From: Rhodoferax sp. OV413 | Lineage (GTDB): Bacteria > Pseudomonadota > Gammaproteobacteria > Burkholderiales > Burkholderiaceae_C | Assembly: GCA_945885775.1 (NCBI GenBank) | Contig: CAMCZF010000003.1 | Span: 1-43,059 of the forward strand | Direction of reading: 5' to 3' | Length of the DNA: 43,059 nt | Part shown: piece after piece, positions 26,233 to 36,033 of the stretch | How positions within the stretch are numbered: position 1 is the first letter of the stretch | How the letters are laid out: each line of letters begins with the position of its first letter | Program-made: the position numbers and the translations under genes | Notes under the pieces: model-generated | Told to the model about the DNA's origin: nothing | The model's database searches: none | What the model saw: the letters and a program-made list of their open reading frames with translations, nothing else

Positions 26233-28570
26233 ATTGAAAAACCCTCCCAAGACCGTTATCGAGACCCTGGCTGAGCGCCTTCGCGATCAGGCCAAGCGCT
26301 TCAACCCCTCGCTTGAAACTGCACCGGTCGTGGTGCTTTGGACAGATGACCGGTGCGATTGGGCCGGCGTGCTGCCGAACCTGAAGTCGGCCATACCGGA
26401 GCTGTTTTCTTTGGGGGACTACAAGCCGCTGGAGCGCACCGGCCCAGGTGCCTGGCTGCGCATGGTGGCGGATGGACAGGCGGATGGACTGCCGCCAGGC
26501 ACAGTGCCCATTTTGTACCTGCCGGGGGTAGCAAACAGCAGTTTGCGCACAGACCTGCGATCGGTCAAGGACGACCCGCAACTGGCGCCCATCGCCGAGC
26601 TGCAGTACCGAGGTAATTTTTGGCGGCAAGACAACACCAAAGACTGGACACTGCGGGCGTTCTTTGAGAGCAAGCGCAATGGCTTGGGCTTGGCCACCAA
26701 GGGCGACCAGCAAACCCTGGCCGCACTCAAACAGGCGCTGCCCAAGCTGCTGAGTCGTTCCCTGGTGACCTTGGAGGGGCGAGCCATTGACCTGGCGTTT
26801 TTAGACGAGATCCTCAATCCCAACCCTGCCGATGATGTATTGCGCTGGCTGGCAGACCCTGCGCAGCTGCGCCTGGACAAGGGCGATGCCTGGCCCAGCT
26901 TTGTGGCCTCTTCCAAGCAGCGTTATGGCCTAGACCTGGCCAAAGGACCGTTGGACGCTGCTGCCTTGGTGCTGGAGGCGCGCGAGTCGGATGCAGCCTA
27001 TGTGTTGTGGCAAAAGTTTGTGCTTCGGCCTGATGAGCAGGCTGGCTTGTATGAGGTGTTCAAGGCGGTACCCAAGCCTACCCTGTGGTCTGAGGCTGAG
27101 CGGTATCCGCGTGCCAATGAGTCGGAGGAAGCCGAGCTATCCAAGGCATTTCAGGCGCTGGCCCTTATGGACAGTAGCGCTGCAGCTGCTGAATTGATAT
27201 CGCTTGAAGGCCAGCATGGCAAGCGACGCGAGGCGGTTTGGGCTGGTTTGGGCAAAGCGCCTCTGGCACAGGCGCTATTGCCTTTGGCTGAAGTTGCGCG
27301 CGCCGTACTGAAGCCGGCCGTAGGTGGCAATGTGGCGCATCAGGCTGCCGTGTGGGCCGACGAGGGCTGGGCGGTAGATGCAGCAGCTTTGGCTGCCCTG
27401 GCGATAGCACAAGCTGCAGACTGCTTGGGCGATGTGGCGCCTGCGCTGGCCGTGGTGTACCGCCCCTGGCTACAACGTTCGGCCGAGTCGTTTCAGCAGC
27501 GGGTGATGGCGGAAGGCTACCCGGCCAAACAGGTGGATGCCGTGCCCGAGGGCACCGTGGTGGTGTTTGTCGACGGGCTGCGCTTGGACTTGGCGCGCCA
27601 ACTGGAGGCCACACTGCAAAGCGCTGGCCTGTCGGTGGGCGTGCAACACCGCTTCACCAGCGTGCCGTCTGTAACCAGCTCGGGCAAGGTCTGGTGTTCG
27701 CCGGGCTATGCCGCAGCACAAAAAACCTCGCAAGCCACAGGCTTTGAGCCGGTGTTGCAAGTGGCCGGCGCAGAGGGTGCGTACACGGCAGAACGGCTTC
27801 GGCGTGCAGTTCAAGAACAGGGTTTCACTCTGGTGGATGTGGATGCCCCCGGTATAGCTACTGGTCGTGGCTGGGCGGAATTTATGGACGACATTGATTC
27901 CGACGGGCATAACAAGGGCCTGAGGCTGGCAGAAGTGGCGCCGCGCCATGTCGCCAAGCTGGCCAAAGCGGTGGAGCGGCTGCTCAGCGCTGGCTGGCAA
28001 CGGGTGCGCGTGGTGACCGATCATGGGTGGCTGTTGCTGCCGGGCGGCTTACCCAAGGTGGAACTGCATTCCAAGCTGGCCGAAACCAAGTGGGCCCGGT
28101 GCGCTGTGATGAAAGATGCGGCGGTAGGCGTGGATGCCATGACGCTGCCCTGGAGCTACGGGCCAGAGGTGCGTATCGCCTTGGCACCGGGCATTGGCGC
28201 CTTCAGAGCTGGCCAGGTGTACGACCACGGCGGGCTGACGCTGCAGGAGTGTGTGGTGCCGCTGGTGGACATCGTGGCCAACCCGCCCGCTCAAGGGCGC
28301 CCGGCCATCAAAGGCGTGACTTGGAACAGCAGCAAGATGATTTGCAAGGTGGATGCCGTGTTTGCTGAGGGTGCTGTGGTCACCCTGGAGCGCTTGGGCA
28401 GTAGCGTGGGCGAGCCAGGCCTGGTGAACTCAGAAGGCAAGGCCAAAGTGGTGCTGGACGAGGTGGATGATTTGCTGGGTGAAGTGGTCAATCTGGTCCT
28501 GCGCCGTGATGGACAGAAGGTGGCAGAAGAACAACTCCAATTTGGTGAGGCATGGCATGCAACTCGATGA
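26201..28570 (+). CDS. pglZ: BREX phosphatase-like protein PglZ
   Basis: The product is about 780-789 residues. It shows the PglZ form of the alkaline-phosphatase superfamily: VVVFVDGLRLDLARQLE near residue 453 and VVTDHGWLLLPGG near residue 604, with the Asp and Asp-His pairs expected to bind metal ions. The N-terminus is helical (TVIETLAERLRDQAKRF). The start is uncertain: GTG 26201 overlaps brnA by 32 bases, while TTG 26234 directly after the brnA stop fits as well. Neither has a clear ribosome binding site. The stop overlaps brxL by 14 bases. PglZ is essential for BREX and has metal-dependent nuclease activity in some systems. Confidence 0.93.
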   Translation: MTGSNHTRQHELKNPPKTVIETLAERLRDQAKRFNPSLETAPVVVLWTDDRCDWAGVLPNLKSAIPELFSLGDYKPLERTGPGAWLRMVADGQADGLPPGTVPILYLPGVANSSLRTDLRSVKDDPQLAPIAELQYRGNFWRQDNTKDWTLRAFFESKRNGLGLATKGDQQTLAALKQALPKLLSRSLVTLEGRAIDLAFLDEILNPNPADDVLRWLADPAQLRLDKGDAWPSFVASSKQRYGLDLAKGPLDAAALVLEARESDAAYVLWQKFVLRPDEQAGLYEVFKAVPKPTLWSEAERYPRANESEEAELSKAFQALALMDSSAAAAELISLEGQHGKRREAVWAGLGKAPLAQALLPLAEVARAVLKPAVGGNVAHQAAVWADEGWAVDAAALAALAIAQAADCLGDVAPALAVVYRPWLQRSAESFQQRVMAEGYPAKQVDAVPEGTVVVFVDGLRLDLARQLEATLQSAGLSVGVQHRFTSVPSVTSSGKVWCSPGYAAAQKTSQATGFEPVLQVAGAEGAYTAERLRRAVQEQGFTLVDVDAPGIATGRGWAEFMDDIDSDGHNKGLRLAEVAPRHVAKLAKAVERLLSAGWQRVRVVTDHGWLLLPGGLPKVELHSKLAETKWARCAVMKDAAVGVDAMTLPWSYGPEVRIALAPGIGAFRAGQVYDHGGLTLQECVVPLVDIVANPPAQGRPAIKGVTWNSSKMICKVDAVFAEGAVVTLERLGSSVGEPGLVNSEGKAKVVLDEVDDLLGEVVNLVLRRDGQKVAEEQLQFGEAWHATR

Positions 28571-30602
28571 TTTAGACCGCAAGGCGGCACAGGCGTTTGA
28601 GGGTTATTTGGTCCGCAAAGACTTGGTTCGACAGTTTGCGCGGCAGTTCCCTGTGCCCACTTATGTTGTGGAGTTTCTGCTGGGCCGCTACTGCGCCACC
28701 ACCGATGAGTCGGAGATTGCCGAGGGGTTGGGCATTGTTCAGCGGCAGTTGTCAGAGCGCACGGTGCGCGCCGGCAATGAGGAGTTGATCAAGTCCACCG
28801 CCAAGGAAAAGGGCCAGGTCAAGATCATTGACATTGTTTCCGCCCGGCTGGACGCCAAAACGGATTCGTACGTGGCGGAATTACCCAGCCTGAAGCTAAA
28901 AGACGTGCGAATTGACGCGGAGAAGGTCAGGGAGCACCAGCGTATGCTGACCGGCGGCTTTTATGCAGAAGTGACGCTGGGCTATGACCCGACCATTGCC
29001 TTGGAAAAGGGCGGGCGCCCGTTTGCCGTGGAGGGGCTGCGCGCCATTCAGCTGTCTAAAAATGATGTGCTGGACGTGATGGCGGGAGCCCGCGGGCGGT
29101 TTACATCCGCAGAATGGAAGGACTTGCTGCTGCGCTCAGTGGGCCTTGAGCCAGCCGAACTGACCGATCGCGCCAAGGACGCCATGCTGCTGCGCATGGT
29201 GCCGTTCGTAGAGCGCAACTACAACATGGTGGAGATTGGGCCACGCGGCACCGGAAAATCCCACCTGTTTCAGCAGGTGTCGCCGTATGCGCACCTGGTG
29301 TCAGGCGGCAAGGCCAGTGTGGCGCGCATGTTTGTTAACAACGCCAACGGCCAGCGCGGCCTGGTCTGCCAATACGACGTAGTCTGTTTTGACGAGGTGT
29401 CGGGCGTGTCCTTTGACCAAAAGGATGGCGTGAACATCATGAAGGGCTACATGGAGAGCGGCGAATTCTCCCGCGGCAAGGAGAGTATTCGTGCGGACGG
29501 TTCAATCGTGATGGTGGGTAACTTTGACGTGGATATTGAAACCCAGCAACGCGTGGGGCACCTGTTTAGCCCGCTACCGCCAGAAATGCGAGACGACACG
29601 GCTTTCATGGACCGCATCCACTGCTACTTGCCGGGGTGGGATGTACCCAAGCTCAAGCCCACCCTGTTCACGGAGCACTTTGGGCTGGTGAGCGACTTCT
29701 TGTCGGAATGCTTCACGAATCTGCGCAACCAAAGCCGAGTGGCGGCACTGCAGGGCCGGGTGTATTTTGGTGGCGCGCTATCAGGGCGAGACATCAACGG
29801 CGTGAATAAGACCATCAGCGGTTTGCTCAAGCTGATGTCCCCTAGCGCGGATGCCCGGCCCAGCGAGGAAGATCTGGAGTGGGCGGTGCGTCTGGCGCTG
29901 GAGGTCCGCCGGCGCGTCAAGGAGCAGCAAAAGCGCATTGGTGCCGCCGAATTTCGCAATACCCACTTCAGTTACACCCTGGGCGAAGAGGGGGTAGAAA
30001 AATTCGTCACCACGCCAGAGTTGCAAAGCCAGAGCGGTATTGGCGACGAACCATTGGAGGCTGGGCAGATATGGACGCTGAGCCCTGGCGGCCCTGAGGA
30101 ACACCCAGGCCTGTTCCGCCTGGAGGTCACAGAGGGGCCTGGCAGCGGTGTGCGGGTTTTGAACAAGCCTGTGCCGCAGGCTTTTCAGGAATCGATCCGT
30201 TGCGCCGAGCAGAACCTGTATGCCAGAGCGATGAGCCTGGTCGGTGACCGAGACCCACGTTCGCATGAATTTTCTGTCCAACTGCGCGGTTTTGATGCGG
30301 CGAAGTCGGGCGCCAAAACCGGTGTGGCATCACTGATAGCCCTGTGTGGCGCACTCTTGAGGAAATCCGTTCGCGGCGGACTCATCGTGACCGGCGAGGT
30401 AACCGTGGGTGGAACCATTGAGCCAATCCATAACGCCGTCAGCCTTGCTGAAATGGCAATCGAAAAGGGCGCCAAGTCTCTGCTACTACCGGTGGCCTGC
30501 CGCAAACAACTGTTTGAGTTGTCTGACGATATGGCGACCAAACTTGATATTGAGTTTTATCAGGATGCCAGGGATGCGCTGATGAAGGCGTTGGCACAGT
30601 AG
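28557..30602 (+). CDS. brxL: BREX protein BrxL (AAA+ with Lon-like C-terminus)
   Basis: I start at ATG 28557 (MQLDDLDRKAAQAFEGYLVR), giving 681 residues and a 14-base overlap with pglZ. The AAA+ core has Walker A GPRGTGKSH near residue 227 and Walker B VVCFDEVSG near residue 274. The C-terminal 110 residues are Lon-protease-like (GGLIVTGEVTVGGTIEPI). Where Lon has its catalytic Ser in GPSAG, this protein reads GAKTG, and the catalytic Lys region reads HNAVSLAEMA, so proteolysis is unlikely. BrxL forms ring-shaped assemblies that encircle DNA and act as the anti-phage effector. It closes the BREX operon. Confidence 0.94.
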   Translation: MQLDDLDRKAAQAFEGYLVRKDLVRQFARQFPVPTYVVEFLLGRYCATTDESEIAEGLGIVQRQLSERTVRAGNEELIKSTAKEKGQVKIIDIVSARLDAKTDSYVAELPSLKLKDVRIDAEKVREHQRMLTGGFYAEVTLGYDPTIALEKGGRPFAVEGLRAIQLSKNDVLDVMAGARGRFTSAEWKDLLLRSVGLEPAELTDRAKDAMLLRMVPFVERNYNMVEIGPRGTGKSHLFQQVSPYAHLVSGGKASVARMFVNNANGQRGLVCQYDVVCFDEVSGVSFDQKDGVNIMKGYMESGEFSRGKESIRADGSIVMVGNFDVDIETQQRVGHLFSPLPPEMRDDTAFMDRIHCYLPGWDVPKLKPTLFTEHFGLVSDFLSECFTNLRNQSRVAALQGRVYFGGALSGRDINGVNKTISGLLKLMSPSADARPSEEDLEWAVRLALEVRRRVKEQQKRIGAAEFRNTHFSYTLGEEGVEKFVTTPELQSQSGIGDEPLEAGQIWTLSPGGPEEHPGLFRLEVTEGPGSGVRVLNKPVPQAFQESIRCAEQNLYARAMSLVGDRDPRSHEFSVQLRGFDAAKSGAKTGVASLIALCGALLRKSVRGGLIVTGEVTVGGTIEPIHNAVSLAEMAIEKGAKSLLLPVACRKQLFELSDDMATKLDIEFYQDARDALMKALAQ

Positions 30603-30684
30603 TAGGTTGGCGCCAAAAAAATGGAACCAACCGATAACTTTCGCGGCCTTCTGGTTGTAGTCGGTTGATTAAAAAAAGGGACGT

Positions 30685-33609
30685 ATGAAGAATCCAAAGC
30701 AGCTTAGAGATGACATCCGTGCGCTTACAAGGCATCTAACGCAAGTGCGCGAGGTGCTCCTCAAGCGTTCAGATGTTGAGATCGCCCAAATTGGCAAGGA
30801 ATGCAAGAGAACGGCAGACTCCATCGGAGAACTCCTTAAGACACAGGAGCTGCCCAACGATTACAAGGTCGCAGTTGTCGGCCGGTTCAAAACCGGTAAG
30901 TCCTCGTTTGTGAACGAATTACTGGGTGCGAAATTGGCTAACGAGGATACGAACCCGGAGACAGCTGCAATTACAACGTTCAAGCATGGATCAAAGGTTG
31001 TCGCAACCGTCAGCTTTGCTGCTCAGGAGGAGTGGTCAAAACTCAAGCAGCTGTTTGCTGAAGACCCGAAGCATGTTGATGCTCATCGAGTAAAGATGTG
31101 GGAGAGCTTCGGCAAGCCCAAGAAGTCCAAGGACGGAACGGTTGAAGATGCAGTTGACCTTAAGGCACTTGAAATCAAGTATGTAAAACCCGGGGGATAC
31201 AAGCTGCAAATTGACTTGTCGGAAGACGGAACTAAAAAGTCTGAGACCGAGTTCCGACGCAATCTGAAGGAGTTCACGTCTGGAGCGAAACCTCACCACT
31301 GCCTTGTTCAGGCGATCGAAATTACTTCACCCGCCGCCATCCTCGATCAGGGCGTTTTGCTCATCGACACCCCGGGCCTGGACGACACGGAGCGCTTTAG
31401 GGTTAGCCTGACCGAAAGGACCGTTGAAGACGTCGATGCAGTCCTTTTTCTTACTCAATCGGGAGAGGCATATGGGCAGTCTGAGAAAGACTTTTTGCTT
31501 TCTCTGTTACGGAAAGGAACTGTCAAGCAGTTGATCGTCGTCATTACCCAGGTAGATTTGACCTACGGCAAACATGTCCGCACTGCAGAAGACAACGATG
31601 AAGAACCCGAAACACTTGGCAAGCGAATTGAGCGAGAGCGAGTGCGCATATCGAGAGAGGTTGCTGCAACACTGAATGACCTCAGCCAAGACGACTCGCC
31701 TGCAATGCGTCGCTATAGGGAACAGCTCGGTAATGTAGAAATCGCCTTCACCTCTGCTGTGTTGCACAGGGACTGGAAAGCGAACAAAGCTGTTCCGTAT
31801 TCGATTGATGTCGGTGACCCTGGCGGAGTGGAAAAGCTAAAGACTCAATTGCTTCGTCTTCTTTCCACAGAGTCGCGCCTGGCGCTTACAGCGCAAAACA
31901 TTTCGATAGGCGCCCGAAGCAGCCTAATCGACTTGCAGTCCGTCCTTCAGACCAAGTTGATTGCAATCCGGGATATCAAGGATAAGGAGGTGGCTGAGCA
32001 GAAGCTCAGCACCTTTCGTAAAGAATTTGGAGAGGCTAGCGCTCGGTTTGAGGGCTCCGTCAAACAACAGGTGACGCTCCTAGGCGACCGTTTGAAGCAA
32101 AGGCGAGAACAGCATGGGACACTGATTGAAAATATTGCGTTGCTTGCGGAACAACAAATTGGCTTCTTTGAACTCAATGACGTTGGGCGCCATTGGCGGT
32201 CAAGGCGCTCCGGCTACTGGGGGTATATGCATGACTTTCAGAATAAAGTAGCAAACAGAATTTTTCCCAAGGTTCAGCAAATGTTGGGGGAGTACACGGA
32301 GTCGTTCGCGGATTTCACGAAGAGTTTTGAGGTGCACCTCAATACCCTCTCAAGCGATGGCGCACAGATTTCGGACTCCCTTCAAATTGGGGCGTCGCTG
32401 CCTTTTGACGTGACTTCCAAGCTGCATGAGTCGCTGGAGCGCTCTTTACAGAGCGCACAGGAACTGATTTCTGCCGAGGAGCTTCGCGTAAGCGCTTTAC
32501 TTGAAGAATTTGTCACCGATGAAGTCTCCGAGCGCATTGACGAACGTCGCAAGAAAGTGGCTGACATATGGGGAACGGGAACTACAAGATCACAAGAATC
32601 TGAGGTACGTGAGTTCTATCGCGAAGTTAAGGCGCTCTTAAGTGACGCATTGGAGCAACACTTGCGCGGCAGGGCGGCGGATTTCAGCGGCTTTCTAGTA
32701 ATTGAAGCCGAGGGAGCACCGAGGGATGCTTTGGACGAAGTACAAATCTTATTGGAGCAGGCGTCTGACAACATCCGGGCAGCCGCGACTGCACTGATAG
32801 CCGGACAGAAAGAAACCGCGCAAGCATTAGTGGCAGCTATCGTGGACGATTTCAAGGGCGTTCTAGTTCAGGCTGAGGAGCTTTTGCAAGTCAAGGCCAT
32901 AGCCCTTGACGCATCCATGAAGCTTGGGGCCGTTGATATGGTGCCTGTGAAAGGAGATCTGCGGCCAAGCGAAGAAGAAGTAATTGCATCATCAGTAGCG
33001 TCTGCAAAAGACACCGCTCAATCAGCGGAAATCGCAATCTCTAACGGTCAAGCCGGCCCAATTGACCAGTCAGTCGATGATGAGAGCTGGTTCGAAAGAG
33101 TCCAGAATGAAGCTACTGTGGCCGTAAATCGGATGCGTCTAACAGACGGTACAACGGGATGGCCGTTCGAGAAGATATTCCATGAGGCTTGGATTAAGGG
33201 TGCCCTCAGAATTCGGCTAATTGATCCTTTTCTTGCCCAGCCTCATCAGATAAGAAATTTGAGAGAGTTCCTGCTCCACATCGCTGAAGTCTGCAGGCCC
33301 AAAAAAATAGAGGTTATTACCAGTTTTAATTCTTTGGAATTAACTTCTAATCAAGACAGAGCGCTTGATGATTATGCGAGTGACTTGTTCGAGAGCTATG
33401 GCGTATCACTTTCATTGACACGAACTGAAGGGCTCCATGACCGTTATTTGATTTTGGGGCATGGAGTAGTCTTTAAGCTGGGAAGAGGCTTGGATATCTA
33501 CAAGCCAGCTACAGGATTGGCTGCCCACCGCCCAGCCAATCGACGCGTCAGAGAGACTGGAATTGATGTATTTGCAGTTTCAGCGAGTCCGTTGGTTTCA
33601 CAACGTTAG
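30685..33609 (+). CDS. Dynamin-like GTPase with MIT_C/PLD-like C-terminal domain
   Basis: The 974-residue protein has a complete dynamin-type GTPase domain. G1 is GRFKTGKSS (66-74), G3 is DTPGLDD (228-234) and G4 is TQVD (288-291). A long helical stalk follows (about 330-800). The last 150 residues contain HEAWIKGALRIRLIDPFL, HQIRNL, LHDRYLIL and KLGRGLDIY. This order fits the MIT_C domain of eukaryotic MITD1, a PLD-like fold that binds membranes. Bacterial dynamins remodel membranes, and some protect against phage. It is first in a four-gene cassette, 82 bp after brxL, and has a clearly lower GC content than BREX. The domain assignment at the C-terminus is by pattern memory. Confidence 0.88.
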   Translation: MKNPKQLRDDIRALTRHLTQVREVLLKRSDVEIAQIGKECKRTADSIGELLKTQELPNDYKVAVVGRFKTGKSSFVNELLGAKLANEDTNPETAAITTFKHGSKVVATVSFAAQEEWSKLKQLFAEDPKHVDAHRVKMWESFGKPKKSKDGTVEDAVDLKALEIKYVKPGGYKLQIDLSEDGTKKSETEFRRNLKEFTSGAKPHHCLVQAIEITSPAAILDQGVLLIDTPGLDDTERFRVSLTERTVEDVDAVLFLTQSGEAYGQSEKDFLLSLLRKGTVKQLIVVITQVDLTYGKHVRTAEDNDEEPETLGKRIERERVRISREVAATLNDLSQDDSPAMRRYREQLGNVEIAFTSAVLHRDWKANKAVPYSIDVGDPGGVEKLKTQLLRLLSTESRLALTAQNISIGARSSLIDLQSVLQTKLIAIRDIKDKEVAEQKLSTFRKEFGEASARFEGSVKQQVTLLGDRLKQRREQHGTLIENIALLAEQQIGFFELNDVGRHWRSRRSGYWGYMHDFQNKVANRIFPKVQQMLGEYTESFADFTKSFEVHLNTLSSDGAQISDSLQIGASLPFDVTSKLHESLERSLQSAQELISAEELRVSALLEEFVTDEVSERIDERRKKVADIWGTGTTRSQESEVREFYREVKALLSDALEQHLRGRAADFSGFLVIEAEGAPRDALDEVQILLEQASDNIRAAATALIAGQKETAQALVAAIVDDFKGVLVQAEELLQVKAIALDASMKLGAVDMVPVKGDLRPSEEEVIASSVASAKDTAQSAEIAISNGQAGPIDQSVDDESWFERVQNEATVAVNRMRLTDGTTGWPFEKIFHEAWIKGALRIRLIDPFLAQPHQIRNLREFLLHIAEVCRPKKIEVITSFNSLELTSNQDRALDDYASDLFESYGVSLSLTRTEGLHDRYLILGHGVVFKLGRGLDIYKPATGLAAHRPANRRVRETGIDVFAVSASPLVSQR

Positions 33610-33631
33610 TGCCGCCGAGCGAGGAAGTCCT

Positions 33632-34741
33632 ATGGGGTTTTGGCATACGGGATACATGGAGTTTCATGAGCCAGAGGGGACGGATTGGGTTTATGTGTCT
33701 ACGCCCGTTCGGTTCAATTGTCAGCTATGCAATAAATACTTTTCGTCCATGGACGAATTGGGACGCCATCGGTTTGAGAATCACAAATTCTCAAGACCGT
33801 TGATGTTTGTTCGAGGGATTGAACTTGGTGCAACGCCGTTACAGGTAACTCGACCGTTAACTTCCACCGACATACAAACCGACAGAGTGACAGTGGCCAC
33901 AGTGAATGGCGACGTGACTGCTCTAACAGAGTTGCCGCGGATTCTTTCTGATGCTACCAACGACCGAGTTACTGTGGTATTAGCCAATGAAGGCGCTAGT
34001 GCTACATTTGAGCTCCTCATTCGAATCGCTAGGGAAGATCATCTTGCTGGAGTCGAAGCCGCATTCCACAAGATGGCCAGATCCCGTTCCTTAAGCATTC
34101 GGGCTATAGAGAGTTTCATCGCTGATTGCGAGGCCTTTGGAACAGCTGGCCTCTACTGTGACGGCCTTTGCCATTACTTGTACGGTATTTTGGCGAAGGA
34201 GCGGGCACAAGATTCTGCTTTGACTTTCGACGAATATTCCACTCGCTTTAGTCTTGCGGCTGATGAACTGCAAACCTATGAGCGTTCTCTCGCGCAAGTT
34301 GTGAGGGCACTTATTTCTTTCAATTTCAACCACTTTGAAGATGCCCACAATCAGGCGCCTGTTGGGCGCCTTCAACATGCGGCGGTGTTGTTCTCAGGAC
34401 TTTTGGAAGGGTTCCCATGGCAATATGAATATGAGCAAAGGGAATCCGAGCTCAATTTACTGACGGACTTGCTCACAGATCACACAACATTAAGAATACT
34501 CAGGTGGACTGAGCTTGGTGCCAACGAATTGGTGAATTGCATTGGCGACCTTCGGGGTCAACTGACGCGCAACATTCCCGGCTACGACAAATTCAAAATC
34601 CAGATGCTCGTGGCCGAGGCTTTAGCTTTCCAGGGCGATACCGTTGCAGCCAGGCGAGCAGCACGTGAATTTATGAGCAACCAGCGAACTCAAGCTTGGG
34701 CAGAGGCGTTGGTGGCAAGACTACCTCAGACGGAACCTTGA
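33632..34741 (+). CDS. Protein with a canonical C2H2 zinc finger (369 aa)
   Basis: I start at ATG 33632 (MGFWHTGYMEF), preceded by GAGGAAG at six bases. Residues 28-51 read F-N-C-x2-C-x3-F-x5-L-x2-H-x4-H (Cys30, Cys33, Phe37, Leu43, His46, His51), a textbook eukaryotic-type C2H2 finger. The remaining 300 residues are mostly helical and end in a TPR-like segment (MLVAEALAFQGDTVAARRAA), which suggests a scaffold. No enzyme motif is visible. It starts 22 bases after the dynamin gene and ends one base before the next gene, so it belongs to the same transcript. Confidence 0.75.
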   Translation: MGFWHTGYMEFHEPEGTDWVYVSTPVRFNCQLCNKYFSSMDELGRHRFENHKFSRPLMFVRGIELGATPLQVTRPLTSTDIQTDRVTVATVNGDVTALTELPRILSDATNDRVTVVLANEGASATFELLIRIAREDHLAGVEAAFHKMARSRSLSIRAIESFIADCEAFGTAGLYCDGLCHYLYGILAKERAQDSALTFDEYSTRFSLAADELQTYERSLAQVVRALISFNFNHFEDAHNQAPVGRLQHAAVLFSGLLEGFPWQYEYEQRESELNLLTDLLTDHTTLRILRWTELGANELVNCIGDLRGQLTRNIPGYDKFKIQMLVAEALAFQGDTVAARRAAREFMSNQRTQAWAEALVARLPQTEP

Positions 34742-34742
34742 G

Positions 34743-36029
34743 ATGAACGACGAAAAGAAAATCCCTGTCACTTACAAGTTAAGCGGTATACAGCGGCTCA
34801 TAGACCCCGTACGGCAGCATACGCCTAGAGAAACAGCCACATTGGTTAGCGTTACAGCAAAAGCCTACGTGGCACCGGCGTCTGAAGAAAATCTAATAAA
34901 GAATGACCAGCCTGCCAATCAGGAAGTAGCTGAAGTAGGCTCTGCGACCAATGGCGAGACAGTGCAGAGGACTAAGACCAAAGCTAAGCACGAGATAGCC
35001 ACTCTTGAACAGTTCATCGCATATGCGTACGGGAGGAAAGGGCATCCGCTTTCTGTAAAGCCCAAAGTTTTACAGGACATCTCCCCTAATACATTCATTC
35101 CTGTTGAGGGTATGGTTGCACTGCAAAGGCTTACCCTTGCAGACAAGCAGTTTTGCGTTCCGCGTCAAATATTGCTCGCCACTCGGGATATCGATGGTTA
35201 TCCGATGGTGAAGGAAGCCCTTAGAGCGTTTGTCCAGAATGTCATGCTGTGCCAGCCCATCTTCAAGAATGCGAAGGTTCAAGCTGCAATTCGAAACCTT
35301 CCCGATACACCAACGATTACCGCCGCCCTTAGATTTGTAATGACTGAAGCGGTCGAGAAAGACGAGCAAGACGACAAGGATTCAGAAAGGAAGGACGGGG
35401 AGAAGTTTACAAAAAAAATTATTGATCCTGACGAATTAAGGATGAACGCAGCGAACTGTTTAGCGGTGTGGTTCTCAATTTCCAGACATCTTTCTCTTGA
35501 AGAAGTCACTGAAGCGTTGAACGAGGCTGTTTGGGGACCTGCAGCGCGTATTGCGGAACATGATTCCGCCAAACTTCGCGCACTAACTTCTATTGAAAAT
35601 GCAATTGGCGTGGGGTTAGCATGCGAGCAGTACAAGCGACGAACGGTAGCCCACGCGACAGAGGCGGTTCGTGCAAGTGCTGAGGCTAATGGCCTTCGTG
35701 CTTCACTTGCGGAGGCCCAGCTGCAGCTGGAGCGTACAAACTCAGAACTTCATGAATCCATAGCTGCTCTTGAAACGTTGCGAACTAAGACGGCCTTAGA
35801 ACAAGCAGCAATGCATCTGGCAAACGAGACTCAGGCTGCGCATTTACGGGACGACCTTGAACAGCTCAGGAGTCGCCTCCTCCGAAGATTAGTTACAGAC
35901 GTGGATATGCTGGGCGTGGGGTTGTCAGCTGTTCAAACGTCCGAACCTAGAATTCACGTTATACGTGACAGAGTAGAACGGGTCATTGATACGCTTCAAG
36001 CAGAAATTAATAAGCTAAGGGAGGGATAG
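34743..36029 (+). CDS. Coiled-coil protein of the dynamin/Hsp70 cassette (428 aa)
   Basis: The N-terminal 85 residues look disordered and rich in Thr, Ala and Glu. A helical globular part (about 85-290) includes VVAL-like repeats without a known motif and a charged insert DEQDDKDSERKDGEK. The C-terminal 130 residues form a long coiled coil (ANGLRASLAEAQLQLERTNS and following). I recognise no family. It starts one base after the previous stop and ends four bases before the Hsp70 gene. It could be an adaptor or a J-protein substitute for the Hsp70, since no DnaJ HPD motif or GrpE pattern is present in the cassette. That is an inference. Confidence 0.7.
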   Translation: MNDEKKIPVTYKLSGIQRLIDPVRQHTPRETATLVSVTAKAYVAPASEENLIKNDQPANQEVAEVGSATNGETVQRTKTKAKHEIATLEQFIAYAYGRKGHPLSVKPKVLQDISPNTFIPVEGMVALQRLTLADKQFCVPRQILLATRDIDGYPMVKEALRAFVQNVMLCQPIFKNAKVQAAIRNLPDTPTITAALRFVMTEAVEKDEQDDKDSERKDGEKFTKKIIDPDELRMNAANCLAVWFSISRHLSLEEVTEALNEAVWGPAARIAEHDSAKLRALTSIENAIGVGLACEQYKRRTVAHATEAVRASAEANGLRASLAEAQLQLERTNSELHESIAALETLRTKTALEQAAMHLANETQAAHLRDDLEQLRSRLLRRLVTDVDMLGVGLSAVQTSEPRIHVIRDRVERVIDTLQAEINKLREG

Positions 36030-36033
36030 AGTT

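Noticed and set aside
30603-30684. Terminator between brxL and the dynamin gene
   Set aside because: GGTTGG/CCAACC and AACCGA/TCGGTT pairings exist but are short and compete with each other, so I do not call one.
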